Notes: generated from the sequence alone by a model not told the origin. 64,000 nucleotides of DNA from Catellatospora sp. TT07R-123 (GCF_018327705.1 NZ_BNEM01000001.1:2232001-2296000), one strand, 5' to 3'; shown: positions 51,001-59,170, counted from the first letter of the stretch. Numbers and translations: made by a program.

Positions 51001-52968
51001 TACGCCCTGAGCACCGGCCACTGGTACGAGCCCCTGGAGGACGCCGTCCGCCAGGCGCAACTCGCCCGCGAAGGGCTGCTGCACGGCGGCGACCTGCAAA
51101 AAGCCTGCCACACCTACTACGTCACCGTTTACGGCCTGCTCGACTACGCGCCCAGCCTCGACAGCTACCTCACCGAGGTCGACGCCGGCCTCGGGTTCGC
51201 CACCCGCACGGGCAACGACCAGTCCACCGACGTGTACCTGCCCTACCGGCGGCTGGCCGCGACCCTGCGCGGCGAGCACGTCGAGGCGTACGCCGACGAG
51301 GACGCGCTGCTGGACACCCTGTCCGGCAACATCGTCGCCGCGTCCAACGTGCACGTCACCCGGGCGCTGGCCGCCGCACTGCTCGGCGAGCCCGACGCGC
51401 TGCACCGCCACGTCACCGCCGCCGCCGCGCTCATGCACACCAACCCGGCGACGTACCCGGTGGCGGTCACGCAGCTGCTGCGCGCCCTCGACCTCGCCGA
51501 CAGCATCCCCGCCGCCCCGCCCGCCGCGCGGGCCGGGCTGCTGTCCGACCTGGACGCGTGCACGCGCTGGCTGGCCCAGCGCAGCGCCGACTGCGCCACC
51601 AACTTCGAGCACCTGCTGCTGCTCGTACGCGCCGAGAACGCCGCCGCCCGCGGCGACTTCGCCACCGCCGCCCGCGCCTTCGACGCCGCCCGGCGCGAGG
51701 CCGCCACCCGGCAGCGGCCCTGGCACCGCGCCCTCATCCTGGAACGCGCCGCCCGGTTCTACCTCGCCCACGACATGCCCACCGCCGGGCGCGACCTGCT
51801 CGACGACGCCCGGCACGCCTACCAGGCATGGGGCGCCACCGCGAAGGTCGCCCGCCTGGACCGCGCCTACCCGCCGACCACCCCCGGCCCCGCAGCCCCC
51901 ACCGAACCGCAGCGGCCCATCCTCACCAGCACCATCGACCTGCTCGGCATCCTTGAGGCGTCGCAGGCGCTCAGCTCCCAGACCACCTTCGACGGCGTAC
52001 GCGCCCGCGTGGTCGAGGTGCTCAGCGACATGACCGGCGCCACCGCCGTGCACCTGCTGCTGCGCGACGCCGACGGCGAGCACTGGTCCCTGCCCGACCA
52101 GCAGCCCGGCGACCGGCCCGCCGCCCCCGCCTCCGTCATCCGGTACGTCGAGCGCACCCGCGAACCGCTGGTCGTCGGCGACGCCGCCCGCGACGACCGG
52201 TTCGCCCGCGACCCGTACTTCGCCGGACTGGACACGTGCTCGCTGCTGGCCGTGCCGATCGTCAACCGGGGCGCCTGGCAGGCGCTGCTGCTGCTGGAGA
52301 ACCACCTGATCCGCGAGGCGTTCTCCGCCGAGCGGCTGGACACCGTGCTGCTCATCGCCGGGCAGCTGGCCGTGTCGCTGGACAACGCCACGGTGCTGGC
52401 CTCGCTGGAGCGTACGGTCGCCCAACGCACCGAGGAGCTGACCGCCGCCAACACCCGGCTGGAGCTGCTCAGCACCACCGACGCACTCACCGGGCTGGCC
52501 AACCGGCGCCGCTGGGAGCAGCGGCTGGCCGACGCCTGGCACCACGCCGGGCGCACCGGCACGTCACTGGCGCTGGCGATGGTCGACATCGACCACTTCA
52601 AGCCGTACAACGACCACTACGGCCACCCGGCGGGCGACGACTGCCTGCAACGGGTCGCCGCCGAGCTGACCCGCAACCTGCGCCCGGCCGACCTGGTCGC
52701 CCGCTACGGCGGCGAGGAGTTCGCGGTGCTCATGCCCGGCCTGGGCATCGACCGGGCCCGGCAGGTCGGCGAACGCCTGCGGGGCGCGGTCGCGGCGCTG
52801 CGCGAGCCGCACGTGATGGCCGGCGACGGCATCGTGACGGTCAGCGTCGGGGTCGCCTCGATGGTGCCCGGTCCGGGCCGTGACGCCGACGACCTGCTGC
52901 GGCTGGCCGACGTCGAGCTGTACCGGGCCAAGCGCAGCGGCCGCAACCAGGTCCGCGCCGCCGCCTGA
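48049..52968 (+). CDS. multidomain kinase - STAND ATPase - GAF - GGDEF signalling protein
   Basis: A 1639-residue cytoplasmic protein. Residues about 40-290: Ser/Thr kinase-like domain with HRDVCPAN (catalytic Asp142), DFE (160-162) instead of DFG, and APEQTGR; the glycine loop is weak. About 315-720: AAA/STAND ATPase with Walker A SGGAGVGKTS (Lys345) and Walker B LVMFIDDLQWA. About 730-1270: long helical TPR-like region. About 1310-1450: GAF sensor. About 1470-1639: diguanylate cyclase with GGEEF at 1554-1558 and an inhibitory I-site RPAD at 1545-1548. It should make c-di-GMP under control of the upstream domains. GTG 48049 is used; TTG 48079 behind GGAG is an alternative. Confidence 0.9.
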   Translation: MRTYHGELGVLTDPAANDEQRRDSPPLDDARPEQLHRSDRTLVTRRFLPGGGSVIVKQALGPDAVKRTDHELAILHRLRGAEGVAQLADTLAERGTLVLVDPGGTTLAQRAKPLPPGEVVTISLDLARALAEIHRRHVVHRDVCPANVVLPPGGGVCLVDFELATAFAEIRPEFTHHNEIVGSLPYLAPEQTGRTGRAVDQRADLYALGATMYELATGAPPFGTGDPLRLSHAHLARRPVPPAEADPRIPAELSAVIMHLLEKEPDLRYQSAEGLAHDLALLRDAPPGSPAGLRVGANDVPLRLLPQSRIIGRDPEIQTLATAFADAMSGLGRGLLVSGGAGVGKTSLVDELRAIASAGGGWFVSGKFDPHRHDREYDAVSQATRALGRLLLAEPEEELVELRARVLRSLGHNAGLIAAVLPEFAALLRVEPDDSDSGDTMQAAARVQRAGVDLLAGIVSPKRPLVMFIDDLQWAARTPLGFIDLLVSEGPPDGLLLVGAYREDQVDATHPLAAITARWRRLGVEPLRIRLENLPAASTTELVGDLLHLDPHDAAELAGPVVQRTLGNPYDTVELINALRRDGVLRLDEDGWSWDGPGLARYLRQADVADLWTARVRALPDPAHRAVEIMACLGGKADLTLLQTVSGQSAAAVEELLVPALDDGLLVLEPGDPADVVRFRHDRVRQAILDSLPGPRLARLRLDLARRLTGRLDPDDDPGLAELAAQQYLEVADRITDQPERCRAAGLFARAAERSKILSNNAAAERYLAAAITLADPDDTARLIRLHTARHAALYGLGRLDEADEVYRTVEQLCADPADLADAALVRVLSLTNQGRAAQAVELGVQMLDRLGIHAPPRERMDDQIESDLDRLGRWLDHGDVDTDLAKPEPADPRLLAAAALINRMMAPAFFSDQTTMCWLTMQALRCWAKHGPVPALVGPVAHTMFVTVGRRADYRTGHRAMRRFLAAAQARGYEPDTSQARFLYALSTGHWYEPLEDAVRQAQLAREGLLHGGDLQKACHTYYVTVYGLLDYAPSLDSYLTEVDAGLGFATRTGNDQSTDVYLPYRRLAATLRGEHVEAYADEDALLDTLSGNIVAASNVHVTRALAAALLGEPDALHRHVTAAAALMHTNPATYPVAVTQLLRALDLADSIPAAPPAARAGLLSDLDACTRWLAQRSADCATNFEHLLLLVRAENAAARGDFATAARAFDAARREAATRQRPWHRALILERAARFYLAHDMPTAGRDLLDDARHAYQAWGATAKVARLDRAYPPTTPGPAAPTEPQRPILTSTIDLLGILEASQALSSQTTFDGVRARVVEVLSDMTGATAVHLLLRDADGEHWSLPDQQPGDRPAAPASVIRYVERTREPLVVGDAARDDRFARDPYFAGLDTCSLLAVPIVNRGAWQALLLLENHLIREAFSAERLDTVLLIAGQLAVSLDNATVLASLERTVAQRTEELTAANTRLELLSTTDALTGLANRRRWEQRLADAWHHAGRTGTSLALAMVDIDHFKPYNDHYGHPAGDDCLQRVAAELTRNLRPADLVARYGGEEFAVLMPGLGIDRARQVGERLRGAVAALREPHVMAGDGIVTVSVGVASMVPGPGRDADDLLRLADVELYRAKRSGRNQVRAAA

Positions 52969-53010
52969 GGGCGGAATCAGGGCTGCTCGATGCCGCCGGT
53001 GGGAGTCGAC

Positions 53011-53035
53011 GACGTCCGCCGTTCAGGCGGACGTC
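53011..53035 (+). terminator. stem-loop after the signalling gene
   Basis: GACGTCCGCC and GGCGGACGTC, perfect 10-base arms with a five-base loop, 43 bases after the stop. Confidence 0.6.
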
Positions 53036-53128
53036 GAGACGAGCCACTGGCGTCGGTGTGACCGGCGCGACGCGCCAGCGCGCCCGACTCGCCTGGACGA
53101 CGCGGCGCTTCGCCGTAGGCTGACAGGC

Positions 53129-53995
53129 GTGACCGAGTTCGACGGCCTTCCAGTCCTGCGCTCCCCTGTCGCCATCGCCGCCTTCGAGGGGTGGAACGAC
53201 GCTGCCGACGCGTCGACCGCCGTGGTGGAACACCTGGAGCAGGTGTGGGATGCCCGCGAGGTGGCCGTGGTCGACCCCGAGGAGTTCTACGACTTCCAGG
53301 TGAACCGGCCGCTGATCACGCTGGTCGAGGACGAGCGGCGCATCGAGTGGCCCAGCACCCGCTTCCTGGTGGCCTCGCCGCCGGGGGCCAAGCACGACGT
53401 GGTGCTGATCCGCGGCATCGAGCCGAGCCTGCGCTGGCGCACGTTCTGCGGCGAGGTGCTGGAGATCTGCCACAGCCTCGGGGTGGAGCGGCTGGTGCTG
53501 CTGGGGGCGCTGCTGGCCGACGTGCCGTACAGCCGGCCGCTGCCGATCAGCGGCACCGTGACCGGCAAGGCGGCGGCCGAGGAGAAGGTCAAGCTGACCC
53601 CCACCCGGTACGAGGGCCCGACGGGCATCGTCGGGGTGCTCCAGGAGAACGCCCGCCGCGCCGAGCTGGACGCGATGTCGTTCTGGGTGCACGTGCCGCA
53701 CTACGCCAGCAACCCGCCGTGCCCGAAGGCGACGCTGGCGCTGCTGCACCGCCTGGAGGAGGTGCTGGACCTGCCGGTGCCCATGGCCGACCTCGCCGAG
53801 GAGTCGGCCGAGTGGGAGGACCGGGTCCGCGCCGCCGCCGCCCAGGACGCCGAGCTGGCCGAATACCTGCGCGATCTGGAGGAGCGGGCGGGCGACGCGA
53901 TCAAGCCGCTGTCCGGCGACGAGATCGCGGTCGAGTTCGAGAAGTACCTGCGCCGCCGGGGCGGCTCCCACGGCCCCACCCACGGCACCTGGTAA
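53129..53995 (+). CDS. PAC2-family protein
   Basis: A 288-residue protein of the PAC2 family (related to proteasome-assembly chaperones): VAIAAFEGWNDAADASTAVVEHLEQVW at the start, then EFYDFQVNRPLI, DVVLIRGIEPSLRWRTFC and LVLLGALLADVPYSRPLPI. In actinobacteria this family is conserved beside central genes but its job is not established; a link to proteasome or ATP-grasp functions is suggested by homology only. TAGGCT lies seven bases before the GTG and TGGACG 16 bases further up, consistent with a leaderless promoter. Confidence 0.88.
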   Translation: MTEFDGLPVLRSPVAIAAFEGWNDAADASTAVVEHLEQVWDAREVAVVDPEEFYDFQVNRPLITLVEDERRIEWPSTRFLVASPPGAKHDVVLIRGIEPSLRWRTFCGEVLEICHSLGVERLVLLGALLADVPYSRPLPISGTVTGKAAAEEKVKLTPTRYEGPTGIVGVLQENARRAELDAMSFWVHVPHYASNPPCPKATLALLHRLEEVLDLPVPMADLAEESAEWEDRVRAAAAQDAELAEYLRDLEERAGDAIKPLSGDEIAVEFEKYLRRRGGSHGPTHGTW

Positions 53996-54035
53996 CCCGC
54001 CCTCCCCTCCTCCGACCGGCCGACCGGTCGTCCTT

Positions 54036-54110
54036 GATCAGCCAAGTTGCCGGGCAGCCGGGCGAAAGACGGTGCAAGATACGCCCGACTGCCCGGCAAC
54101 TTGGCTGATC
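54036..54110. terminator. conserved palindromic element, GTTGCCGGGCA family, second copy
   Basis: 29-base arms at 54036-54064 and 54082-54110 with a single mismatch (start GATCAGCCAAGTTGCCGGGC) and a 17-base spacer. It follows the PAC2 gene by 40 bases and matches the element at 33686-33760. Confidence 0.65.
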
Positions 54111-54138
54111 TTGGGGGGCGCGACACTGTCGCTAGGCA

Positions 54139-54148
54139 GTCCTAGGAC
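54139..54148. promoter_or_regulatory. CTAGG-type operator before the GntR gene
   Basis: GTCCTAGGAC, a 10-base palindrome flanked by GCTAGG on the left and CTAGG on the right, so three CTAGG half-sites occur in 27 bases, 39 bases before the GntR start. Likely autoregulatory site. Confidence 0.5.
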
Positions 54149-54186
54149 GCTAGGTATTCGGACATTCGTACGGCATGATCCCTCTC

Positions 54187-55008
54187 ATGACCGAGACGGG
54201 CATCGGCGGGATCAATCCGGGCGCGGCGGAGCATCCGCACCGCCAGATCGCCGCCCAGCTGCGCGCGAAGATCAGAAGGGGTGACTGGGCCGCGGGCGAG
54301 CAGCTGCCCTCGATCCCCGCCCTGGCCCAGATGTACGGCGTGGCCAAGCAGACCGTGCAGCGCACCATCGACCAGCTCCGCATCGAGGGCCTGCTGATCA
54401 CCAAGCCGGGCTCCGGCACGTTCGTGCGCGGCACCCGGCGCCGCCTCAACCGGCTGTCGCGCGGCCGCTACGGCACCCAGCGCGGCTACCACGCCGACCT
54501 GGCCGCCCGCTACCGCCAGCAGCTCACCGAGGTCGGCCGGGCCGTCCCCCCGGCCGAGGTGGCCGACGCGTTCGGCGTCCCCGACAGCACCGAGCTGGTG
54601 GTGCGCCGCCACCTCGTGCGCACCCAGGAGGCCACGGTGGAGGTGGGCGCCTCGTGGCTGCGCCCGACCGACGCCGCGGGCAGCGGGCTGGAGCGGTTCG
54701 AGTCGTTCGGCCGCCCGCTGTACCAGGAGGTCGAGGAGGTGACCGGGCGCCGCTACACCACCGCGACCGACACCATCACCGCCCGGCTGCCCACCCGCGA
54801 GGAGGCCGAGGTGCTCCAGATCCGCCCCGACACGCCGGTGCTGCACCTGCTGCACGTCGCGTACGACGCCGACCACCGCCCCATCGAGGTGGCCCAGGCG
54901 ACCTGGCCGGGACCGATGACGACACTCACGGAGGACTACCGGGTGCCCGCGCCACGCCCGGACGCGGACCTCGATGGCGACCCGGATCCGGGCCTGGTGC
55001 TGGGCTGA
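54187..55008 (+). CDS. GntR-family regulator (HutC/UTRA type)
   Basis: A 273-residue regulator. The N-terminal winged helix is HRQIAAQLRAKIRRGDWAAGEQLPSIPALAQMYGVAKQTVQRTI (helix-turn-helix in the second half), and GLLITKPGSGTFV is the wing. The C-terminal UTRA ligand domain runs from about 100 to 250 (ELVVRRHLVRTQEATVEVGASWL, LQIRPDTPVLHLLHVAYD). ATG 54187 is used; ATG 54175 is an option. The ligand is probably a small organic acid or sugar phosphate. No clear target operon besides itself and the downstream membrane gene. Confidence 0.9.
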   Translation: MTETGIGGINPGAAEHPHRQIAAQLRAKIRRGDWAAGEQLPSIPALAQMYGVAKQTVQRTIDQLRIEGLLITKPGSGTFVRGTRRRLNRLSRGRYGTQRGYHADLAARYRQQLTEVGRAVPPAEVADAFGVPDSTELVVRRHLVRTQEATVEVGASWLRPTDAAGSGLERFESFGRPLYQEVEEVTGRRYTTATDTITARLPTREEAEVLQIRPDTPVLHLLHVAYDADHRPIEVAQATWPGPMTTLTEDYRVPAPRPDADLDGDPDPGLVLG

Positions 55009-55077
55009 TCCCTTAATGTCGGGTGGCCGACACTTTTTCTCCTGCGCGCGAGCGCACCGGTCGCGAGGATGGAACGC

Positions 55078-55449
55078 ATGACCCTTCGCCGAGACGTCGC
55101 CGCAGGTAAGCGCGGCGCCGCGGAGCGGCCGGGAGGCACCGGCCGCAAATCCCCGCAGGCGTTCGTCGCCACGCTGGGCGCCCTGGTCGTGGTCGTGATC
55201 GGACTGGCGCTGCTGGCCATCCTGGTCGTCGGGATCGCCGACGGTGTCGCCTCGACCGGCGTGCTGCTGCTCGGAGCGCTGTGCCTGGGCGTGTTCGCGC
55301 TGGCCGCGCGCCTCGGGTACGTCGCGTTGCAGCTGCGCCGCGAGGCCGCCGCCCCGCCGGCCCGGCCCGCCGCGCCCCGCCGGCCCGCACCGGCGCAGCC
55401 GCCCCGCCCGGCCGGGCGCACCCGCCCGCAGCCGCGTCCGCGCGCCTGA
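55078..55449 (+). CDS. small two-helix membrane protein
   Basis: A 123-residue protein with a basic N-terminus, two helices (about 27-52 VATLGALVVVVIGLALLAILVV, and 59-80), and a Pro/Arg/Ala-rich cytoplasmic tail. GAGG lies nine bases before ATG 55078; ATG 55069 is possible. Not a member of any family I recognise. Confidence 0.6.
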   Translation: MTLRRDVAAGKRGAAERPGGTGRKSPQAFVATLGALVVVVIGLALLAILVVGIADGVASTGVLLLGALCLGVFALAARLGYVALQLRREAAAPPARPAAPRRPAPAQPPRPAGRTRPQPRPRA

Positions 55450-55509
55450 CCGGTCCCACCGGCCGCGACGGGACAGCGGACGGTGCGCGCATGGTGCACC
55501 ATTCGAGCC

Positions 55510-55998
55510 GTGCAGATCTTCCCGCTGCCGCGCACACGGCGGGTCACGCCGCGCCTGCGGGGCCGTCGCCGCGCGCTCATCGCTTTCTGGATGCTGCTGT
55601 TCATCTGCACGCTGATGGTCACGGACATCATCGCGCACGGCCCCGAGCAGGACAACCTCGCCGGGTTGGGCTGGCTGTGGTTCTGTGGGGCGAAGGCGAT
55701 GGAGCTCGTGCGCGGCGTCCACGTGGGCGACGGCTTCCTGGTCGTCGGGACCGGGATGCGGCTGCGGCGGGTCGCACTCGCCCAGATAACGGGGTTCACG
55801 CTGCGTGCGGCGGCCGGGTCCGAGATCCTCTGGATCGACCTGGCCGACGGCCGACAGGTCGAGACGCCCGTCGTCGTGGCCGCCGACGCGGTGGCCCACC
55901 GGGACGACCTGATCCCGATGCGGCGGTTCACGCTGCTGCGCCTGGTCGAGGAGCTGGAAGGGCTGCGGCAGGCGGCCATCGCCCGAACGGCCGGCTGA
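55510..55998 (+). CDS. tandem membrane paralogue 1 (PH-like domain)
   Basis: A 162-residue protein: basic N-terminus, two helices (about 26-45 and 55-70), then a beta-rich domain GVHVGDGFLVVGTGMRLRRVALAQITGFTLR and ILWIDLADGRQVETPVVV, ending in a helix EELEGLRQAA. The layout resembles small bacterial PH-like membrane proteins. It is the first of three tandem paralogues sharing the signature LW(I/V)DL-[AST]-[DG]-GR followed by T-P-V. CACCAT lies seven bases before GTG 55510, suggesting leaderless translation. Function unknown. Confidence 0.65.
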   Translation: MQIFPLPRTRRVTPRLRGRRRALIAFWMLLFICTLMVTDIIAHGPEQDNLAGLGWLWFCGAKAMELVRGVHVGDGFLVVGTGMRLRRVALAQITGFTLRAAAGSEILWIDLADGRQVETPVVVAADAVAHRDDLIPMRRFTLLRLVEELEGLRQAAIARTAG

Positions 55999-56049
55999 GC
56001 GGGCCGCGACGGGGCGGCGCGGGTGGCCCGCGCCGTACACAATGGCCGC

Positions 56050-56502
56050 GTGTGGCAGCCATTCGACAGAGACAGCCAGCGGCTCACCCCGTTCAGCCGT
56101 TCCGGCCTCATCTACCCGGTCCTAGGGTTGATGGGGGTGTTCCTGATCGTCGCGGGTGAGCGGGTCGGCCTGCTCTCCTTGCTCATCATGATCGCCGGGA
56201 CCATCCGCTTCCTGCGCACCGGGATCTTCGCCTCCGCCGCGAAGCTGCGGGTCGGCGGCGGGGCAACGTTCACGGTGCGCTGGAACGAGGTGGCCGGGTT
56301 CGCCGTACGCCGCGACGAGCGCAAACCCAGGACCCTCTGGGTGGACCTCACCGACGGCAGGCGCTACCCGACGCCGGTCGGACTCGACAAGGACAAGCAC
56401 CTCATCGTGATGAGCCAGCCGCAGCTCGACGCCCTGATCGCGAATCTGGAGTTCCGGCGCGCCGCCGCCACCGGCCAGGTCCCGACCAATACAGCCGCCT
56501 GA
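56050..56502 (+). CDS. tandem membrane paralogue 2 (PH-like domain)
   Basis: A 150-residue paralogue of the previous gene: helices at about 20-36 and 40-57, then a beta-rich domain with TFTVRWNEVAGFAVRRDERK and LWVDLTDGRRYPTPVGL, and a final helix QLDALIANLEF. CACAAT is six bases before GTG 56050, again without a Shine-Dalgarno, so the start is taken there rather than at GTG 56023. Function unknown. Confidence 0.65.
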   Translation: MWQPFDRDSQRLTPFSRSGLIYPVLGLMGVFLIVAGERVGLLSLLIMIAGTIRFLRTGIFASAAKLRVGGGATFTVRWNEVAGFAVRRDERKPRTLWVDLTDGRRYPTPVGLDKDKHLIVMSQPQLDALIANLEFRRAAATGQVPTNTAA

Positions 56503-56563
56503 CCGCGAGACCGGGCCGCCGAGGGGGCAGCGGGACGGGCGCGGGCCGCGCACAATCGTGGCC

Positions 56564-57058
56564 ATGCTCTACTTCGGCCGTCCCGGACTGCGGCGCCTGA
56601 CCCCGGAAGCACGCGGTCACAGCACCGTGATCACCTCCCTTTTCGGGGCTGTCGTGCTCCTGTCGGTCGTGGCCTTCATCGGCGGGCTGGTTACCGGACA
56701 CAATCCGAGCGGGTTCCTCCACACGCCGTTTCTCGTCGGCATGCTGGTGCTCGTCGTGACCCAGCTCAGGCGGGGTGTGTTCGTCGAAGGCGGCTCGATC
56801 GTGGTCAGCGACGGGTTCCGGTTCCAGCGGTTCGCCTCCACCGAGATCGAGGCGGTGGTCCTGCGGCCCGACGAGCAGGGTGAGCGGCTCTGGATCGACC
56901 TGTCCGGCGGGCGGCGCTTCGAGACGCCGGTGGTGGTCGCCGAGCGGCAGGGCGGCATCCGCAGGGACATCGGCATGACCCGGCCGAACGTGAAAGCGCT
57001 GATCACGTGGCTGGAGCAGCACCGGGAGGCCGCCCGCACCGGCCGGCCCCTCCCCTAG
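56564..57058 (+). CDS. tandem membrane paralogue 3 (PH-like domain)
   Basis: A 164-residue paralogue with helices at about 25-44 and 54-69, then GSIVVSDGFRFQRFASTEIEAVVLR and LWIDLSGGRRFETPVVV, and a terminal helix VKALITWLEQHREAA. CACAAT is seven bases before ATG 56564. The three copies are each about 150-165 residues and share only scattered identity, so the duplication is old. Followed by two palindromic elements before mshC. Confidence 0.65.
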   Translation: MLYFGRPGLRRLTPEARGHSTVITSLFGAVVLLSVVAFIGGLVTGHNPSGFLHTPFLVGMLVLVVTQLRRGVFVEGGSIVVSDGFRFQRFASTEIEAVVLRPDEQGERLWIDLSGGRRFETPVVVAERQGGIRRDIGMTRPNVKALITWLEQHREAARTGRPLP

Positions 57059-57099
57059 CCCCACCCAGCCCCGGACCGCGCGGTGGCGGTGGCTGGCGG

Positions 57100-57161
57100 T
57101 GCAGTTTCGGGGAAAGTGCTGGAATCTTGGCCTCGATTCGTGCAGTTTCCCCGAAACTGCA
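57100..57161. terminator. conserved palindromic element, GCAGTTTCGGGGAAAGTGC family, second copy
   Basis: Arms at 57100-57119 and 57141-57161, 42 bases after the third paralogue. The arms and part of the spacer (GGAATC and TTCGTGCAG) match the element at 16276-16336. Confidence 0.65.
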
Positions 57162-57207
57162 CGAACCCTGAGCGGCAGCGGCAGCGCCGTCCGGTGACGG
57201 CGGGTGG

Positions 57208-57253
57208 GGAAGGGCACCTTCTTCCACGTGATGCGGTAAGAAGGTGCCCTTCC
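57208..57253. terminator. bidirectional stem-loop before the mshC end
   Basis: Perfect 16-base arms GGAAGGGCACCTTCTT (57208-57223) and its complement (57238-57253), loop of 14 bases, eight bases from the mshC stop. Same core as the hairpin at 5510. Confidence 0.75.
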
Positions 57254-57261
57254 TCACCCGG

Positions 57262-58503
57262 TCAGAGTGCGAGGCCGAGGAGGGCGTCGAGGGTCCGCGC
57301 CATCAGCGCGGGCGCGTCGCGGTCGGTGCCCGCGCCGGCGAGGGTGTCGTCGGCCCAGGCGTCGATGAGGGCCAGCGCCCCCGGGGTGTCCAGGTCGTCG
57401 GTGAGCTTGTTGCGCACCCCGGCGAGGAACTCCGCCCCGGACGGCCCGGCGGGGGCCTGCGCGGCCCGGCGCCAGCGGGCCAGGCGGGCCTCGGCGGTCT
57501 TGAACAGCTCGTCGGTCCAGGACCGGTCGGCCCGGTAGTGGTCGGTGACCAGCGCCAGCCGTACGGCCATCGGGTCGACGTTGTCCGAGCGCAGGCGGGA
57601 GACGAAGACGAGGTTGCCCCGCGACTTGCTCATCTTCTCGCCTTCCAGGCCGATCATGCCCGCGTGCACGTAGTGCGCCGCGAAGGGGGCCCGGCCGGTG
57701 AGCACCTCGGCGTGGGCGGCCGAGCACTCGTGGTGCGGGAAGAGCAGGTCGTTGCCGCCGCCCTGCACGTCGATGGTGTCGCCGAGCAGGCCGAGGGCGA
57801 TGACGGCGCACTCGATGTGCCAGCCGGGGCGCCCGGCGCCGAGCAGGCCGCCCTCCCAGGACGGCTCGCCGGGGCGGGTGCCGCGCCACAGCAGCGGGTC
57901 GAGGGGGTCGCGCTTGCCGGGGCGGCCGGGGTCGCCGCCGCGCTCGGCCGCGAAGACGAGCATCTGCTCGCGGGACAGGTTCGACTCGTACCCGAAGCGG
58001 GGTGCGGCGCTGATGTCGAAGTAGACGTCGCCGGTGCCGTCGTCCAGACGGTACGCGGCACCGGTCTCCAGCAGCGACACGACGCGTTCGACGATGGCCG
58101 GGATCGACTCGACGGCGCCGACGTAGCGGGCGGGCGGGATGATCCGCAGCGCCTCCATGTCCTCGCGGAACAGGGCGGTCTCGCGCATGGCCAGGACCTT
58201 CCAGTCCTCGCCGTCGCGGTTGGCCCGTTCCAGCAGCGGGTCGTCGATGTCGGTGACGTTCTGGACGTAGGTGACCTCGTGGCCGGCGTCACGCCACAGC
58301 CGGTTCACCAGGTCGAACGTGATCATGGTGGCGGCATGGCCCAGATGCGTCGCGTCGTAGGGGGTGATGCCGCAGACGTACATGGTCGCGTGCCCGCCGG
58401 CGGGGCGGCTGGGGTGCGCGCCCTGGCGGGCGGAGTCGAAGAGAACGAGGGGCTGACCGGCGCCGGGTAGGCGTGGGACGTCGAGTCCGGACCACGATTC
58501 CAT
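57262..58503 (-). CDS. mshC: cysteine:GlcN-Ins ligase, mycothiol biosynthesis
   Basis: A 413-residue homologue of cysteinyl-tRNA synthetase lacking the anticodon-binding half, the mark of MshC. It joins cysteine to glucosaminyl-inositol using ATP. Motifs: zinc ligand Cys44 in [17 protein letters not shown] with the HIGH-like HLGH at 53-56, the substrate segment [24 protein letters not shown], and KMSKS at 290-294. Start ATG 58503 gives the typical [15 protein letters not shown]-terminus. Divergent DUF3090 and SCO1664-type genes follow in the usual actinobacterial order. Its product supports the formaldehyde dehydrogenase at 23549. Confidence 0.96.
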   Translation of the reverse strand: MESWSGLDVPRLPGAGQPLVLFDSARQGAHPSRPAGGHATMYVCGITPYDATHLGHAATMITFDLVNRLWRDAGHEVTYVQNVTDIDDPLLERANRDGEDWKVLAMRETALFREDMEALRIIPPARYVGAVESIPAIVERVVSLLETGAAYRLDDGTGDVYFDISAAPRFGYESNLSREQMLVFAAERGGDPGRPGKRDPLDPLLWRGTRPGEPSWEGGLLGAGRPGWHIECAVIALGLLGDTIDVQGGGNDLLFPHHECSAAHAEVLTGRAPFAAHYVHAGMIGLEGEKMSKSRGNLVFVSRLRSDNVDPMAVRLALVTDHYRADRSWTDELFKTAEARLARWRRAAQAPAGPSGAEFLAGVRNKLTDDLDTPGALALIDAWADDTLAGAGTDRDAPALMARTLDALLGLAL

Positions 58504-58591
58504 GTCCGCCAGCCTAACCAGCATTCTGCCGAGAGCGGATCTAGCCTCGAGGGGTTACCCGCTTGCCCGCGCGTGACGCTAGGGTCGAGGC

Positions 58592-59170
58592 ATGACCCAT
58601 CAGGTGTACGCGTTCGAGCCGCCGGAGCGGTTCGTGGCAGGCACAGTGGGTTCGCCCGGTGAGCGCACGTTCTTCCTCCAGGCGCGTGGCGGGGGCCGCC
58701 TGATCAGCGTCGCACTGGAGAAGATGCAGGTGGCGCTGCTGGCGGAGAAGCTTGAAGAGCTGCTCACCGAGGCACATCACCGCTTCGGGGCGGACCTGCC
58801 CGGCACCGAGCTGCCTGCGGACAACGATCCGCTGGACGCGCCGGTCGACGAGGAGTTCCGGGTCGGCACGCTGGGGCTGGCCTTCGACGTCGAGTCCAGT
58901 ACGGTGGTGATCGAGGCGATCGCGGCCGAGGAGGCCGAGTTCGAGGCCGAGACCGACACCGGTGACGAAGCCGACGCCGAGGACGCGCCGGAGATCTCCG
59001 ACGACCTGGACCGGTTGCGGGTGCGGCTCACGCCGCAGGAGGTGCGCAACTTCATCGACCGCGCCAAGCGGGTCGTGGCGGCAGGGCGGCCGCCGTGCCC
59101 GCTGTGCGGCCAGCCGCTGGACCCGGCCGGGCACCTGTGCCCCCGGCACAACGGCTACCACCGAAGGTGA
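58592..59170 (+). CDS. DUF3090 family protein
   Basis: A 192-residue soluble protein: MTHQVYAFEPPERFVAGTVG at the start, TFFLQARGGGRLISVALEKMQVALLAEKLEELL, a central acidic stretch (EAEFEAETDTGDEADAEDAPE), and a C-terminal zinc-ribbon-like CPLCGQPLDPAGHLCPRHNG. This family is conserved in actinobacteria next to mshC and an SCO1664-type gene; its biochemical role is unknown. TAGGGT lies six bases before the ATG, suggesting a leaderless start. Confidence 0.9.
   Translation: MTHQVYAFEPPERFVAGTVGSPGERTFFLQARGGGRLISVALEKMQVALLAEKLEELLTEAHHRFGADLPGTELPADNDPLDAPVDEEFRVGTLGLAFDVESSTVVIEAIAAEEAEFEAETDTGDEADAEDAPEISDDLDRLRVRLTPQEVRNFIDRAKRVVAAGRPPCPLCGQPLDPAGHLCPRHNGYHRR

Noticed and set aside
47983-52545. 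A 1520-codon open frame on the minus strand opposite the signalling gene
   Set aside because: It has low-complexity Gly/Val/Gln-rich translation, no domain, and mirrors a clear coding sequence. Long antisense frames are normal in such GC-rich DNA.
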